Source: Eggerthella timonensis
Lineage (GTDB): Bacteria > Actinomycetota > Coriobacteriia > Coriobacteriales > Eggerthellaceae
Reading direction: 5' to 3'
DNA length: 64,000 bases
NCBI RefSeq assembly: GCF_900184265.1
Contig: NZ_FXXA01000002.1
Coordinates: 1,572,918-1,636,917 of the forward strand
Below, piece by piece: positions 55,565 to 63,967 of this stretch. A program made the position numbers and the translations under genes. The notes under the pieces are model-generated. The model was given only the letters and a program-made list of their open reading frames with translations. It was not told the origin of the DNA and ran no database searches. Within the stretch, counting starts at the first letter, position 1. Each line of letters begins with the position of its first letter.

Positions 55565-55888
55565 ATGCGCGAAGGAAGCGCCCCGAATTTTTGCCCGCCA
55601 ACCGAGGAGGGCATCACCCTCGTGTTCGAGGACGAGGCTGGCGAGCGGACGGAACTCGAATTCCTCGGCCTCATCCTGCACAACGACCGCAGCTACGGGT
55701 TCTTCTTCCCCATAACAGAGGACGAGCCCGTGGGCTCGTCCGGCGAGGTCGTGCTGCTTGAGGTGACCGAGCTCGACGAAGACGGCCAGCCTGCGGCCTT
55801 CGAGTTCGTCGACGATGAAGCGGTGGCGGCCGAGGTCTACGAGGACTTCCGCACCGCTACGAAGGACCTGTACGATTTCTCCTCGTAA
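55565..55888 (+). CDS. DUF1292-family small protein
   Basis: 107-residue acidic protein. The pattern ITLVFEDEAGERTELEFLGLILHNDRSYGFFFPI resembles the DUF1292 (YrzB-like) beta-barrel found in many Gram-positives; function unknown. ATG 55565 was chosen for AGGAGATCCGCG before it; upstream ATG codons at 55542 and 55545 lack a site. A -10-like GTACCCT stretch precedes it. Theoretical charge is strongly negative. Confidence 0.75.
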   Translation: MREGSAPNFCPPTEEGITLVFEDEAGERTELEFLGLILHNDRSYGFFFPITEDEPVGSSGEVVLLEVTELDEDGQPAAFEFVDDEAVAAEVYEDFRTATKDLYDFSS

Positions 55889-55910
55889 TCGCCCAGGCTC
55901 CGTCCGCGCG

Positions 55911-56105
55911 CTAGCGGCCGAGCGGGTCCCAGCCCGTCGGGGGCTTGACCCGCTCGGATTGCGCGATGGCCGCCACGTACATGATCTCGTGGTTGATCGC
56001 CTGCTCCAGGCGGCACACCTCTTCCTCGGTCTCAGCGTATTCGAAAATGCGCGCCGCCGCGCGTCTGATCGTGTCCATCAACTCTTCGTACTCGGTTCCG
56101 CTCAT
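55911..56105 (-). CDS. Small hypothetical protein
   Basis: 64-residue protein without a recognised family. It begins MSGTEYEELMDTIRRAAARIFEYA and is mainly helical with a Pro-containing tail (VKPPTGWDPLGR). GGAGGTCGCAC precedes ATG 56105, and codon usage is like the neighbours, which supports it being real. Converges with the DUF1292 gene. No function is proposed. Confidence 0.55.
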   Translation of the reverse strand: MSGTEYEELMDTIRRAAARIFEYAETEEEVCRLEQAINHEIMYVAAIAQSERVKPPTGWDPLGR

Positions 56106-56188
56106 GTGCGACCTCCGGCAATCTTGCCCTCAAGCAATGACCCTCTCGATAAACTCATAGTACAAACCTCTTGTTTTATTGACGGTCT

Positions 56189-56204
56189 GTAAACTATAGT
56201 TTAC
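56189..56204 (+). promoter_or_regulatory. Palindromic operator over the Xre promoter
   Basis: GTAAACTATAGTTTAC is a perfect 16-bp palindrome containing TATAGT (-10). A TTGTTT 18 bases upstream is a candidate -35. Binding would block its own transcription. Confidence 0.65.
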
Positions 56205-56240
56205 GACTTTTCATCCCGCCGGGACTAGCCTTTAACCGGC

Positions 56241-56459
56241 ATGGAGAACACTTCACTAAAAACTCAGCTCGGAACCACTATCGCGAGGCTCCGCACGGAA
56301 TTCGGCGTCTCGCAAGCTTCCTTTGCCCTTATGGTAGGCGTCAGCCGCAAATACCTCATCGATATCGAAAGCGGGAAAGCGAACCCTACGGTCGACATGC
56401 TCGAGCGCATCGCGGGCGGCTTGGATACCACCGTGGGACGGCTGTTCGAGGGTCTGTGA
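56241..56459 (+). CDS. Xre-family DNA-binding protein
   Basis: 72-residue single-domain Cro/CI-type regulator. Helix-turn-helix is FGVSQASFALMVGVSRKYLIDIESGKANPTVDML (residues 21-54), with the recognition helix at VSRKYLIDIE. ATG 56241 lies 37 bases after a promoter-overlapping palindrome, so autorepression is likely. Small stand-alone Xre proteins of this sort also occur as antitoxins, but no toxin gene is next to it on the same strand. Confidence 0.85.
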   Translation: MENTSLKTQLGTTIARLRTEFGVSQASFALMVGVSRKYLIDIESGKANPTVDMLERIAGGLDTTVGRLFEGL

Positions 56460-56469
56460 GCGCCCGCCT

Positions 56470-56883
56470 CTACAGCTCGACGGGATTCCAGCTGCCGTCG
56501 ATATCGCACAGCCACGCTTCGGGATCGCGCACCGTGAAGAACGTGAGCGTGTCGTCGTTCGGCCCCTCGTAGCTCTCTCCGAGCCCGGTCATGTGCTCGT
56601 ACCCCGCGCGGCGCACCTCGTCGTTCGCCCGATCCTCGAGAACCGCCTTACCCCGCATGATAACCCAGCCGCTGCCCGGTTTCCAGGCGGTCAATTCAAA
56701 CTTAGGGTTGATTTCGAGCTCGCGGTACACGTCCTTCGTGGTGGCGGTGCAGAACCAGATCCGGCCGTCCTGCACGGCGGCGAAGCTGAAGGGGCGCACG
56801 TGCGGCTGGTCGCCCTCGCAGGTGGCCAGGTACCAGGCCGGGACGCTCGTCAGATAGTCGACGATGGTGTTCGTTCCGTTCAT
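56470..56883 (-). CDS. Pyridoxamine 5'-phosphate oxidase-family protein
   Basis: 137-residue split-barrel flavin-binding protein. AWYLATCEGDQPHVRPFSFAAVQDGRIWFCTAT matches the flavin reductase/nitroreductase-like subgroup with a bound FMN or F420; residues VYRELEINPKFELTAWKPGSGWVIMRGKA continue the fold. ATG 56883 with AAAGGATTGCCC upstream; an in-frame TTG six bases earlier is an alternative. Just upstream of ecfT on the same strand but not clearly in its operon. Substrate unknown. Confidence 0.82.
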   Translation of the reverse strand: MNGTNTIVDYLTSVPAWYLATCEGDQPHVRPFSFAAVQDGRIWFCTATTKDVYRELEINPKFELTAWKPGSGWVIMRGKAVLEDRANDEVRRAGYEHMTGLGESYEGPNDDTLTFFTVRDPEAWLCDIDGSWNPVEL

Positions 56884-56925
56884 GGGCAATCCTTTCGGTT
56901 GGAGCAGGGCGTTTTCGAGATGGCC

Positions 56926-57720
56926 CTACCAGGGAATGAAGTTGGTGGCGATGACGCAGGCCAGCATGGCGACGATCGTGAGGGCACCGTTGCGATCGAG
57001 CGCGGTGTACGCCAGGGGGTGCAGGCGCGTGCGGCCGACGCCGCCGTGGTAGCAGCGGGCCTCCATGGCCGACGACAGCGTTTCCGCGTGGCGGAACGCG
57101 CTGGTGAACAGCGGCACCATGAGCGAGGCGAGCATGCGCAGCCGCCCTTTGGAGAACGTGGCGCCGCGGCTGATCTGCGCGCGGTACACGGTTTGCAGCT
57201 CGAAGGTGAACTGGGGCAGGAAGCGCAGGGCGATGCCCATCATCATGGACAGCTCGTGCGCCGGCACGCCGATGCGGCGGAAGGGGTGCAGCAGGTACTC
57301 GAACGCGTCGGTGATGTCGAGCGTGGCGGTGGTGAGGGTGAGCAGGCTCATGCCCAGCAGCAACAGCAGCAGGCGGCAGGCGATGAAGGCCGCCTGCTGC
57401 AGGCCCGCCTCGCTGATGCGGATGATCCACCACTCGAACAGCACGGTGCCGCCCTGCACGAAGAACACGTTGAGCAGGGCGGTGACCACCACGATGAACG
57501 CGAGCGGCGCGATGGACTTGAATGCCGAGCGGAGCGGGATGCCCGCCAGCTTGAAGAAGCCGAACACGAAGGCGGCGCACACCGCCAGCCCGAGATACGA
57601 CTGCGCGACGAACACCACCGCCATGAGCGCGAGCGCCAGCAGCAGCTTCGCGCGCGCGTCCATGCGATGCAGCGGGCTCGTGCCCGGCCAGTAGCGTCCG
57701 ATGACCGCGATGTCAGGCAT
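56926..57720 (-). CDS. ecfT: ECF transporter transmembrane subunit EcfT
   Basis: 264-residue scaffold that couples ATP hydrolysis by EcfA1A2 to the S-component. About five or six membrane helices; the ATPase-coupling motifs are the A-R-X motifs, one visible in SSAMEARCYHGGVGRTRL. MDARAKLLLALALMAVVFVAQSY is the first helix. It overlaps ecfA2 by eight bases. Terminal gene of the riboflavin ECF operon. Confidence 0.92.
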   Translation of the reverse strand: MPDIAVIGRYWPGTSPLHRMDARAKLLLALALMAVVFVAQSYLGLAVCAAFVFGFFKLAGIPLRSAFKSIAPLAFIVVVTALLNVFFVQGGTVLFEWWIIRISEAGLQQAAFIACRLLLLLLGMSLLTLTTATLDITDAFEYLLHPFRRIGVPAHELSMMMGIALRFLPQFTFELQTVYRAQISRGATFSKGRLRMLASLMVPLFTSAFRHAETLSSAMEARCYHGGVGRTRLHPLAYTALDRNGALTIVAMLACVIATNFIPW

Positions 57721-58690
57721 GCGGGACCTCCGAGGCTCCTGCGGCTTCGCGATAGCCGCGCGCGAGCTCGTCCGCCAGCCCTTCGAGGTCGTACAGCTTG
57801 GCCGGCAACTCCACGCCCGCTTCGCGCAGCTCGTCGGCCAGCTTCTGGGGGGCCGGCACGTCCAGGCCGATGTCGCGCAGCTCGTCTCCGCGCGCGAACA
57901 CCTCGGACGGCGAGCCGAACGCGAACTGCCGGCCCTCGTTGAGCACGAGCACGCGGTCGGACAGGCGGGCGAGGTCGTCCATGCTGTGCGACACCATGAC
58001 CACGGTGAGGCCGCGCTCGTGCAGCTGGGCGATGAGGTCGAGGAACTCCTCGCGCGCCACCGGATCGAGGCCGGCCACCGGCTCGTCCAGCACGAGCACG
58101 CGCGGCTCCATGGCCAGCACGCCCGCGAACGCGACGCGGCGCTGCTGGCCTCCCGACAGCTCGAAGGGGCTCTTGTCGCCCAGCTCGGCGATGTCGAGGT
58201 GCACGCTTTCGAGCGCGGACGCCACGCGCCGCTCCACCTCGTCGGCGGAAAGCCCGAGGTTGCGGGGGCCGAACGCCACGTCCTCGCGCACGGTGGCGGC
58301 GAACAGCTGGTACTCGGGATACTGGAACACGAGCCCCACCTTGCCGCGGCAGCCCTGCGCCGCGCGCTTGTCCGACAGATCCTGTCCGTCCAGCAGCACG
58401 CGCCCTCGCGTGGGGCTCACCAGCCCGTTCATATGCTGGATGAGGGTGCTCTTGCCGCTGCCGGTGTGCCCGGCGATGCCGAGGAACTCGCCGTCGTTCA
58501 GCTCGAACGTGATGTCTCGCAGCGCCCAGACGGCGTCGGGATCGCCTCCCCAGACCGGTTTGCCGTGCTCGAGCGAGGGGGCGTCCTCGATCACGCCCGC
58601 CGCGCGGCGGCGCTTCACGCGCGACTTTCGCTTCTCTTGGCGAGCGGGGTCGGCGTACGAGTAGCTTACGCCTTCGAAAGCAATCGGCAC
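57713..58690 (-). CDS. ecfA2: ECF transporter ATP-binding subunit EcfA2
   Basis: 325-residue ATPase. GTG 58690 has GGAGGAGCT just before it and overlaps ecfA1 by 25 bases. After the first strand there is an insertion of about 35 basic residues (KRKSRVKRRRAAG...). Walker A GHTGSGKST, LSGGQQRRVAFAGVLAMEP signature, VLVLDEPVAGLDP and VSHSMDD are intact. The Q-loop with QYPEYQLF is typical of EcfA2. Partner of EcfA1. Confidence 0.92.
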   Translation of the reverse strand: MPIAFEGVSYSYADPARQEKRKSRVKRRRAAGVIEDAPSLEHGKPVWGGDPDAVWALRDITFELNDGEFLGIAGHTGSGKSTLIQHMNGLVSPTRGRVLLDGQDLSDKRAAQGCRGKVGLVFQYPEYQLFAATVREDVAFGPRNLGLSADEVERRVASALESVHLDIAELGDKSPFELSGGQQRRVAFAGVLAMEPRVLVLDEPVAGLDPVAREEFLDLIAQLHERGLTVVMVSHSMDDLARLSDRVLVLNEGRQFAFGSPSEVFARGDELRDIGLDVPAPQKLADELREAGVELPAKLYDLEGLADELARGYREAAGASEVPHA

Positions 58691-59487
58691 AGCTCCTCCT
58701 TCAACGTGGTCGTCTCGATGTGCATGCCCACGGGCACGCCCCGCCGCTCGAGCTCGAGCGAAAGCTCGGCAGCGAAGGGCAGGTCCAGGTTGAGGCGTTC
58801 CAGCAGCTCGGCCTGCACGAGCACGTCCTGCGGCGCGCCGTCGCAGGCGACGCGGCCCTCTTCCAGCACGATGACGCGGTCGGCCTGCGCGGCCTCCTCC
58901 ATGAAGTGCGTGATCATGATGACGGTCATCCCGCGGTCGTGCAGTTCGCGGCAGACGCGCATGAGGCCCTTGCGGCCGCGCGGGTCGAGCATGGCCGTGG
59001 CCTCGTCCAGGATGAGGATCGAGGGCTCCATGGCCAGCACCCCGGCGATTGCGACGCGCTGCTTCTGCCCGCCCGACAGCGCCGCGGTCTCCCGCTTGTC
59101 GAAACCCTGCAGCCCCACGTCCGCCAGCGCGTCGGCCACGCGCTGGCGCAGGTCGGCCGTGGGCACGCCCAGGTTCTCGGGGCCGAACGCCACGTCGTTC
59201 TCGATGAGGCTGGCCACCAGCTGGTCGTCGGGGTTCTGGAACACCATGCCCGCATGGCTGCGGATGAAGTAGGTGGACCGCTCGTCGCGCGTGTCGTGGT
59301 CGAGCACGGTGACGCTGCCCTCGTCGGGCACGAGCAGCGCATTGACGTGCTTGGCCAGCGTCGACTTGCCCGAGCCGTTTCCGCCGAGGACGCACACGAA
59401 CTCGCCCGGGGCGATGCGCGCGTCCACGCCGTCGAGCACGAAGCGCTCGCCGTCGTACGTGAAGCCTGTTCCCTTGAACTCGATCAT
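58666..59487 (-). CDS. ecfA1: ECF transporter ATP-binding subunit EcfA1
   Basis: 273-residue ATPase. Walker A GGNGSGKST, Q-loop FQNPDDQL, signature LSGGQKQRVAIAGVLAMEP, LILDEATAMLDPRGR and THFMEEA are visible. It follows ribU by four bases and precedes ecfA2, giving the ribU-ecfA1-ecfA2-ecfT order under the FMN riboswitch. Confidence 0.93.
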   Translation of the reverse strand: MIEFKGTGFTYDGERFVLDGVDARIAPGEFVCVLGGNGSGKSTLAKHVNALLVPDEGSVTVLDHDTRDERSTYFIRSHAGMVFQNPDDQLVASLIENDVAFGPENLGVPTADLRQRVADALADVGLQGFDKRETAALSGGQKQRVAIAGVLAMEPSILILDEATAMLDPRGRKGLMRVCRELHDRGMTVIMITHFMEEAAQADRVIVLEEGRVACDGAPQDVLVQAELLERLNLDLPFAAELSLELERRGVPVGMHIETTTLKEELCRLLSKA

Positions 59488-59491
59488 GCGG

Positions 59492-60097
59492 CTAGCGTCC
59501 CTTCACCTGCTTCTTCTTGGGCGTGATCAAATTGGAGATGCTCTTGTACACGATGAGCGTGAGCACCGCGTTGATGCCTGCCTTGATGAGGTTGAACGGC
59601 GTCAAGATGGGCAGGATCATGGCCACGACGGCGTCGAGCGGCACGCCCAGCCACATCGGCGTGATGACGAGGTTGCCCAGGATGGCCATGACGGTGGCGG
59701 CGATGGCGCTCAGCACGAGGCCGACGACGCCGCTTTTGAACGTGCGCGAGCGACGGTACACGAGCGCCGCGGGCAGGATGAAGCCCGTGACCACGAGGAT
59801 GTTCATGACGGCTCCCGAGAAGTCGGCCATGAGGATGCCGTGGATGACGGCGCCCACGATGCCCACCGCGAGGCCGGCCGCCGGTCCGAAGGCGAAGCCG
59901 CACACCATGGCGGGCATGGCGGAGGCGTCGTACTTGAGCCAGGCGACGCCGGGCAGCAGCGGGAACTCCACGAAGGACAGCAGCACGCCGATCGCGCACA
60001 TGAGGGCCATCGTCACGAGTTGGCGGGTGTCCCACTTGTTGGTGTTGGTGAATTCGTACGTATCTTGGGCGTTGGTGCCCGGTGCGTTGCCGGTCAT
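59492..60097 (-). CDS. ribU: Riboflavin ECF transporter S-component RibU
   Basis: 201-residue membrane protein with six helices that binds riboflavin outside. WLKYDASAMPAMVCGFAFGPAAGLAVGIVGAVIHG is the RibU pattern near 53-90. The 23-residue N-terminus is polar. Riboflavin specificity is supported by the FMN riboswitch in its leader. ATG 60097 follows AAAGGGGTTGCC. First gene of the operon. Confidence 0.93.
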   Translation of the reverse strand: MTGNAPGTNAQDTYEFTNTNKWDTRQLVTMALMCAIGVLLSFVEFPLLPGVAWLKYDASAMPAMVCGFAFGPAAGLAVGIVGAVIHGILMADFSGAVMNILVVTGFILPAALVYRRSRTFKSGVVGLVLSAIAATVMAILGNLVITPMWLGVPLDAVVAMILPILTPFNLIKAGINAVLTLIVYKSISNLITPKKKQVKGR

Positions 60098-60149
60098 GGC
60101 AACCCCTTTCTCTTGCAGGCCGTGACGTTCGGGTCACGTTTCCCGGCCT

Positions 60150-60190
60150 AAAGAGAAAACGAGCCCGTATGAATTCTTTCCATACAGGCT
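60150..60190 (-). terminator. Regulatory terminator of the FMN riboswitch
   Basis: Minus strand: AGCCTGTATG (60190-60181) pairs with CATACGGGCT around a nine-base loop, followed by CGTTTTCTCTTT. Lies 49 bases downstream of the riboswitch core, so FMN binding probably favours this terminator and switches the transporter off. Confidence 0.75.
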
Positions 60191-60238
60191 TCTTGGGGTC
60201 CGGGCCGACGCACGCGGGGCGTGGACGACGCGGATCTC

Positions 60239-60403
60239 TGCCTCTTCCATCCGGACTATACCGTTGGTTCCGGAATCGCACCGGAATCAGCCTGCAGGCG
60301 CGATCCCTATCGGGGACGCTCGCAGGGTCGCGGACTCCCGGCTCGCCCGGCTTGCAGCCGACGGCCGGATTACCGCCAGTGAGGAATTGCACCTCGCCCT
60401 GAA
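60239..60403 (-). ncRNA. FMN riboswitch (RFN element)
   Basis: On the minus strand the 165-base stretch shows the conserved RFN blocks: CAGGGCGAGGTGCAATTCC near the 5' end, GGCGGTAATC, CTGATTCCGGTG, GATTCCGGAACC and GGTATAGTCCGGATGGAAGAGG at the 3' end. It precedes ribU by 142 bases with a terminator between, as in transcription-controlled RFN elements. Confidence 0.95.
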
Positions 60404-60591
60404 ACAGAATCCATGCGCCGTATTGTAGCCGCCCTGTTGCCGCATGGCAACCATGGGGCTGTCGAACGGCGGACAATGCGCAGGTTTTGTGGGTTGGGCG
60501 GTGCTGCGTTGCGGGCGCTTCGAGGCGGATCGTATTCGCGAGCCGCTGGTCGCCGCCGTCGATGCGCGTGCTCGACGGTGCCCCGTTGCCG

Positions 60592-60597
60592 TATAAT
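60592..60597 (+). promoter_or_regulatory. -10 element before the ATC-hydrolase gene
   Basis: Exact TATAAT. A CTCGAC at 60571-60576 is a weak -35 with a 15-base spacer. The transcript leader would be about 32 bases. Confidence 0.5.
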
Positions 60598-60635
60598 CGC
60601 AATAATGACAGAAGGCATGCAGGAAGGGGATCGCT

Positions 60636-61133
60636 ATGGCAAGCAAGGTCGTCAACGAGCCGCGTATCAAGAACCCGCTCATCAAGGCCATTCGCGAGCT
60701 GTTGGAGCATCGCGCGCTGTGGCTGTACCTGCTTACCGACGAGGCGGCGCGCGCGGGCGCCGATCCGGCCGCGTTCGCGCCGGCGGCGGTGAAGCGCTGC
60801 GGGCTGTTCCAAGGTGCCGAGCTGGTTGCGAAGGGAGGCGGCACGAACAGCCTGAAGAGCCTCAAGAAGGGCCTGTTCGGCAAGCCGGCGCAGATGGTGT
60901 TCGAGATGGACGTCAAGGACGTCTCCGACGATCGCTTCGAGCTGGAGTTTCACTACTGCCCGCTCGTGAAGGCGTGGCAGAAGCAGGGCTGCTCCGACGA
61001 GGAGATATCCAACCTTTGCGATTGGGCCATGTGCGGCGACCGCGGCATCGGCGAAGCTTACGGCTGCGACCTCGACCTGCCCAAGACCATCGCTCGCGGC
61101 GACGACGTCTGCCACCTTATCTACCACCGCTAA
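60636..61133 (+). CDS. L-2-amino-thiazoline-4-carboxylic acid hydrolase-like protein
   Basis: 165-residue cytosolic protein of the ATC-hydrolase family (PF14196, from memory), whose founding member opens the thiazoline ring on the way to cysteine; most relatives are uncharacterised. The family end FHYCPLVKAWQKQGCSDEEISNLCDWAMCGDRGIGEAYGC shows Cys and Asp residues of the active site. AAGGGGATCGCT precedes ATG 60636. Stands alone downstream of the ECF operon on the opposite strand. Confidence 0.75.
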   Translation: MASKVVNEPRIKNPLIKAIRELLEHRALWLYLLTDEAARAGADPAAFAPAAVKRCGLFQGAELVAKGGGTNSLKSLKKGLFGKPAQMVFEMDVKDVSDDRFELEFHYCPLVKAWQKQGCSDEEISNLCDWAMCGDRGIGEAYGCDLDLPKTIARGDDVCHLIYHR

Positions 61134-61147
61134 AGGGAGACGTCGCC

Positions 61148-61238
61148 CGCGTCGGCGAACCGGAGCCCTCTCGGCGGGCGGCGGCGTGCAGCCGCGTCGG
61201 CGAACCGGAAGCTCCCTTCGACGGGCGGCTGCGTGCAG
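61148..61238. repeat. Two tandem units of about 45 bp
   Basis: Unit 1 is 61148-61191, unit 2 is 61193-61238; both begin CGCGTCGGCGAACCGGA and end GCGTGCAG. Located between the converging ATC-hydrolase and HigA-like genes. It is only two units, so not a CRISPR array. Possible roles are transcription termination or a minor repeat. Rest of the gap holds nothing further. Confidence 0.7.
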
Positions 61239-61279
61239 CGGGCGATCCGTAGGGGTCGCGTAGGCGGCGGCGCACGGCG

Positions 61280-61603
61280 TCAGCCCTGCGCGGAGAGGGG
61301 CTCGTCCTCCGAAGCCGCCTCAGGAGCGGGACGGGGAACGAAGCGGAACTCGAAGACGGCGTCGAGCGCCAGCTCGAACTTCGCAATGGTCTCCAGGGTC
61401 ATGTTCGGCTGCATGTTCAGCAGGTTGGACACATGCGACTTCGAGATGCCCATGCGTCGCGCGAGCTCGGTTTTGGTGAGCCCCTTTTCCTGCATGAGAT
61501 CGTAGACCATGACGCTGATGTCGAGCGCATGGTCGTACGCCCGCGTGCCGGGGGTGTGGAAGTCCCGCATGAAGGCGCGGTCGTCTCGTTCTTCAATTGC
61601 CAT
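61280..61603 (-). CDS. HigA-like Xre antitoxin
   Basis: 107-residue antitoxin. The helix-turn-helix is KGLTKTELARRMGISKSHVSNLLN (40-63 approx.), in the order usual for HigA. It overlaps the end of the toxin gene by 11 bases (ATG 61603 against stop 61593), so it is translated from the toxin message. The C-terminus is Pro/Glu-rich. Represses the shared promoter with palindromic operators at 62076-62126. Confidence 0.82.
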   Translation of the reverse strand: MAIEERDDRAFMRDFHTPGTRAYDHALDISVMVYDLMQEKGLTKTELARRMGISKSHVSNLLNMQPNMTLETIAKFELALDAVFEFRFVPRPAPEAASEDEPLSAQG

Positions 61604-62039
61604 CGTTTTTCTCCTGTTCCAGCAGCTCGACAACGAGACGCTGCTGCCGGGTTGCGCTTGCGATGATGCTGGTCGGAATGCTGCCCGTTCCGCTATGCCC
61701 TTGGAACGGTCGAAGCATCACGATCGTTTCTACCACGTGAATGTGGGCTATGACCCGAGCGGGTCCAAAAAAGTTCTTGATTTCGTATAGTTCCGATGAT
61801 ATGCGTCGGACTTGTCTTGTTGCCGTAGCCCATCCGAGGCCGTTTTGCGTTATCTTCAGCACCGTCGAAATAAGCCGCTTTGCTTTCTCTTTGGATCGAG
61901 GATCGTCCAGCCAGTCGTCCAGAAACGAATTCTTTCCGCTTCCGTCCGACAGCACGTAATAGAACACCCCGTTCTCCAACCGGCGCCTTATGAGCCTCCT
62001 TCCGGATTCTCCCTGGTGTTCATTTTTAAGTGAACTCAT
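61593..62039 (-). CDS. HigB/RelE-superfamily toxin
   Basis: 148-residue toxin-like protein, first gene of the module. The N-terminal 45 residues are variable; the RelE-type core includes WATATRQVRRISSELYEIKNFFGPARVIAHIHVVETIVMLRPF. Arg and Lys residues at the expected ribosome-mRNA contact places are visible. ATG 62039 with no strong ribosome binding site nearby. Toxin-first order and the overlapping Xre antitoxin fit the HigBA type. Probably an mRNA interferase. Confidence 0.78.
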   Translation of the reverse strand: MSSLKNEHQGESGRRLIRRRLENGVFYYVLSDGSGKNSFLDDWLDDPRSKEKAKRLISTVLKITQNGLGWATATRQVRRISSELYEIKNFFGPARVIAHIHVVETIVMLRPFQGHSGTGSIPTSIIASATRQQRLVVELLEQEKNDGN

Positions 62040-62075
62040 AGTATCACGCCCTTTTCTCGAAGGCAAGCGGTGTTG

Positions 62076-62126
62076 TTGCACTATAATGCAATATGTATGA
62101 TACCCTGTATTGCACGATAGTGCAAT
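62076..62126. promoter_or_regulatory. Divergent promoter region with two palindromic operators
   Basis: TTGCA-CTATAA-TGCAA (62076-62091) and ATTGCAC-GATA-GTGCAAT (62109-62126) share the TTGCA half-site. TATAGT on the minus strand (62085-62080) serves higBA and TATAAT on the plus strand (62082-62087) may serve the Xre gene at 62144. Confidence 0.65.
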
Positions 62127-62143
62127 AATGGAAGGCGGACGTG

Positions 62144-62434
62144 ATGGCTCGAGAAGACGGCGTGATCGATTGGAAGGCGTACGGGGTGCTGCTGAAGGCG
62201 GCGCGCTTGGCGAACGGGTTCACGCGGGGCAGCGCGCTCGCCGAGGCGGTGGAGGAGAAGACGGGGATGCGGATGTCGGAGCGCGCCGTCTATACACTCG
62301 AGGACGCGAGCCGCTCTCCCTCGGCCGACGTGTTCTTCGCCTTGCAGCAGGTGCTTCCCGAACTGCGCGATCCCGAGTACATGCGGCCGGCGTTCAAGAA
62401 AAGCGGCATCGAAGTGATGCTCGTCAGCTTTTGA
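62144..62434 (+). CDS. Small helix-turn-helix (Xre-like) protein
   Basis: 96-residue protein. FTRGSALAEAVEEKTGMRMSERAVYTLEDASRSPSADVFFALQQVL is an Xre-like DNA-binding arrangement with a slightly unusual second helix. ATG 62144 chosen over GTG 62141 directly before it; GGAAGGCGG is upstream. It diverges from higB and shares the operator region, so cross-regulation is possible. No toxin is attached. Function not known. Confidence 0.68.
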   Translation: MAREDGVIDWKAYGVLLKAARLANGFTRGSALAEAVEEKTGMRMSERAVYTLEDASRSPSADVFFALQQVLPELRDPEYMRPAFKKSGIEVMLVSF

Positions 62435-62518
62435 ATGCTGGCGCCGGGGGTAACCGTTTGTGGACGGGGAGCGTTGATTTTCCTGATCGGGCGAACTACG
62501 GGGTAGAATAGCGGAATT

Positions 62519-63967
62519 ATGTTCGAACTACTCAACACCATCGACGCATTCGTATGGGGCCCCGCGATGATCGCGCTTCTGCTGGGCTCGCATCTGTTCT
62601 TCACCTTCAAGACGGGGTTCATCCAGCGCAAGCTGCCGCAAGCCATCAAGTTGTCGCTGACGAGCGACCCCGAGGGCAAGGGCGACATCAGCCACTTCGG
62701 CGCGCTGGCCACGGCGCTGGCCGCCACTATCGGCACCGGCTCTATCGTGGGCGTGGCCACGGCAATCCTCGCGGGCGGCCCGGGCGCGGTGTTCTGGATG
62801 TGGATCACCGGCGTGTTCGGCATCGCCACGAAGTACGCCGAGGTGTACGCGGCCGTGAAGTACCGCGTGCGCGACCACAACGGCGCCATGCTCGGCGGCG
62901 CCATGTACATCTGGGAGCGCGCGTTCAGGCGCAACGCCGAGGGCAAGCGCGATCCGAGCCCCGGAGGGCACACTCCCTGGTGGGCGAAGCTCGGCGCCGT
63001 GGCGTTCGCCGCGTTCGCCGCCATCGCGGCCATCGGAACCGGCTCGGCCGTGCAGGCGTCGGCCATGTCCGGCATCATCACCTCGAACGTCGACGTGCCC
63101 GCGTGGGTCGTCGGCGTGATCATCGTGGTGCTCGTGTCCGTGGTCATCTTCGGCGGCGTGCAGTCCATCTCGAAGGTGTGCGAGAAGCTCGTCCCCGTCA
63201 TGGCCGTGGCCTATGCGCTCGGCTGCTTCGTCATCCTCGCGTTCAACTGGACGCTCGTGGGCGACGCGCTGGGGCTCATCCTGGAATGCGCGTTCACCTC
63301 GAAAGCCGCCTTCGGCGGCGCGGTGGGCTCGGGCATCATGATGGCGCTGCAGTTCGGCTGCGCGCGCGGCCTGTTCTCCAACGAGTCGGGCCTGGGCTCG
63401 GCTCCCATCGTTGCCTCGGCGGCCTCCACGCGCAATCCGGCGCAGCAGGCGCTCGTGGCGATGACCGGCACGTTCTGGTCCACCGTGGTCATCTGCGCGC
63501 TCACGGGCATCGTGCTCGTGTCCACGATGCTGGCGAACCCCGACATCGCGTCGTCCATCATGGCGAACCCCACCGTCTACTCCGGCGCGATGCTGGCCAG
63601 CGAGGCGTTCGCGAAGATCCCCTACATCGGCACGCCCATCCTCGTGCTCGGCATGGTGGCGTTCTCGTACACCACCATTTTGGGCTGGTCGTACTACGGC
63701 AACCGTTGCATCACGTACCTGTTCGGCCGCTACGCCATCCGTCCGTACCAGGTGATCTACGTGGCCGTGGCGTTCCTCGGCGCCATAGGTGTGGGCGACA
63801 TCGTGTGGACGATCTCGGACATCGGCAACGCGCTCATGGCCATACCCAACATCATCGTCGTGCTGCTGCTCTCCGGCATGATCGCGCGCGAGACGCGCCA
63901 TTACGTGTACGACGGCAATCTCGACGAGGCCGACGACGCGCCCATCCCGCAGCTGGAGAGCAAGTAG
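62519..63967 (+). CDS. Sodium:alanine symporter (AGCS family)
   Basis: 482-residue amino acid/sodium symporter with about ten membrane helices. Family signature regions are GDISHFGALATALAATIGTGSIVGVATAILAGGPGAVFWMW and ARGLFSNESGLGSAPIVAS. It imports alanine or glycine with sodium. Starts at ATG 62519; TAGAAT at 62503-62508 is a candidate -10 which would give an almost leaderless message. It ends 34 bases before the right edge; the remaining bases show nothing. Confidence 0.92.
   Translation: MFELLNTIDAFVWGPAMIALLLGSHLFFTFKTGFIQRKLPQAIKLSLTSDPEGKGDISHFGALATALAATIGTGSIVGVATAILAGGPGAVFWMWITGVFGIATKYAEVYAAVKYRVRDHNGAMLGGAMYIWERAFRRNAEGKRDPSPGGHTPWWAKLGAVAFAAFAAIAAIGTGSAVQASAMSGIITSNVDVPAWVVGVIIVVLVSVVIFGGVQSISKVCEKLVPVMAVAYALGCFVILAFNWTLVGDALGLILECAFTSKAAFGGAVGSGIMMALQFGCARGLFSNESGLGSAPIVASAASTRNPAQQALVAMTGTFWSTVVICALTGIVLVSTMLANPDIASSIMANPTVYSGAMLASEAFAKIPYIGTPILVLGMVAFSYTTILGWSYYGNRCITYLFGRYAIRPYQVIYVAVAFLGAIGVGDIVWTISDIGNALMAIPNIIVVLLLSGMIARETRHYVYDGNLDEADDAPIPQLESK

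Noticed and set aside
61148-61238. CRISPR array
   Set aside because: Only two units with no spacer of regular length and no cas genes in the window.
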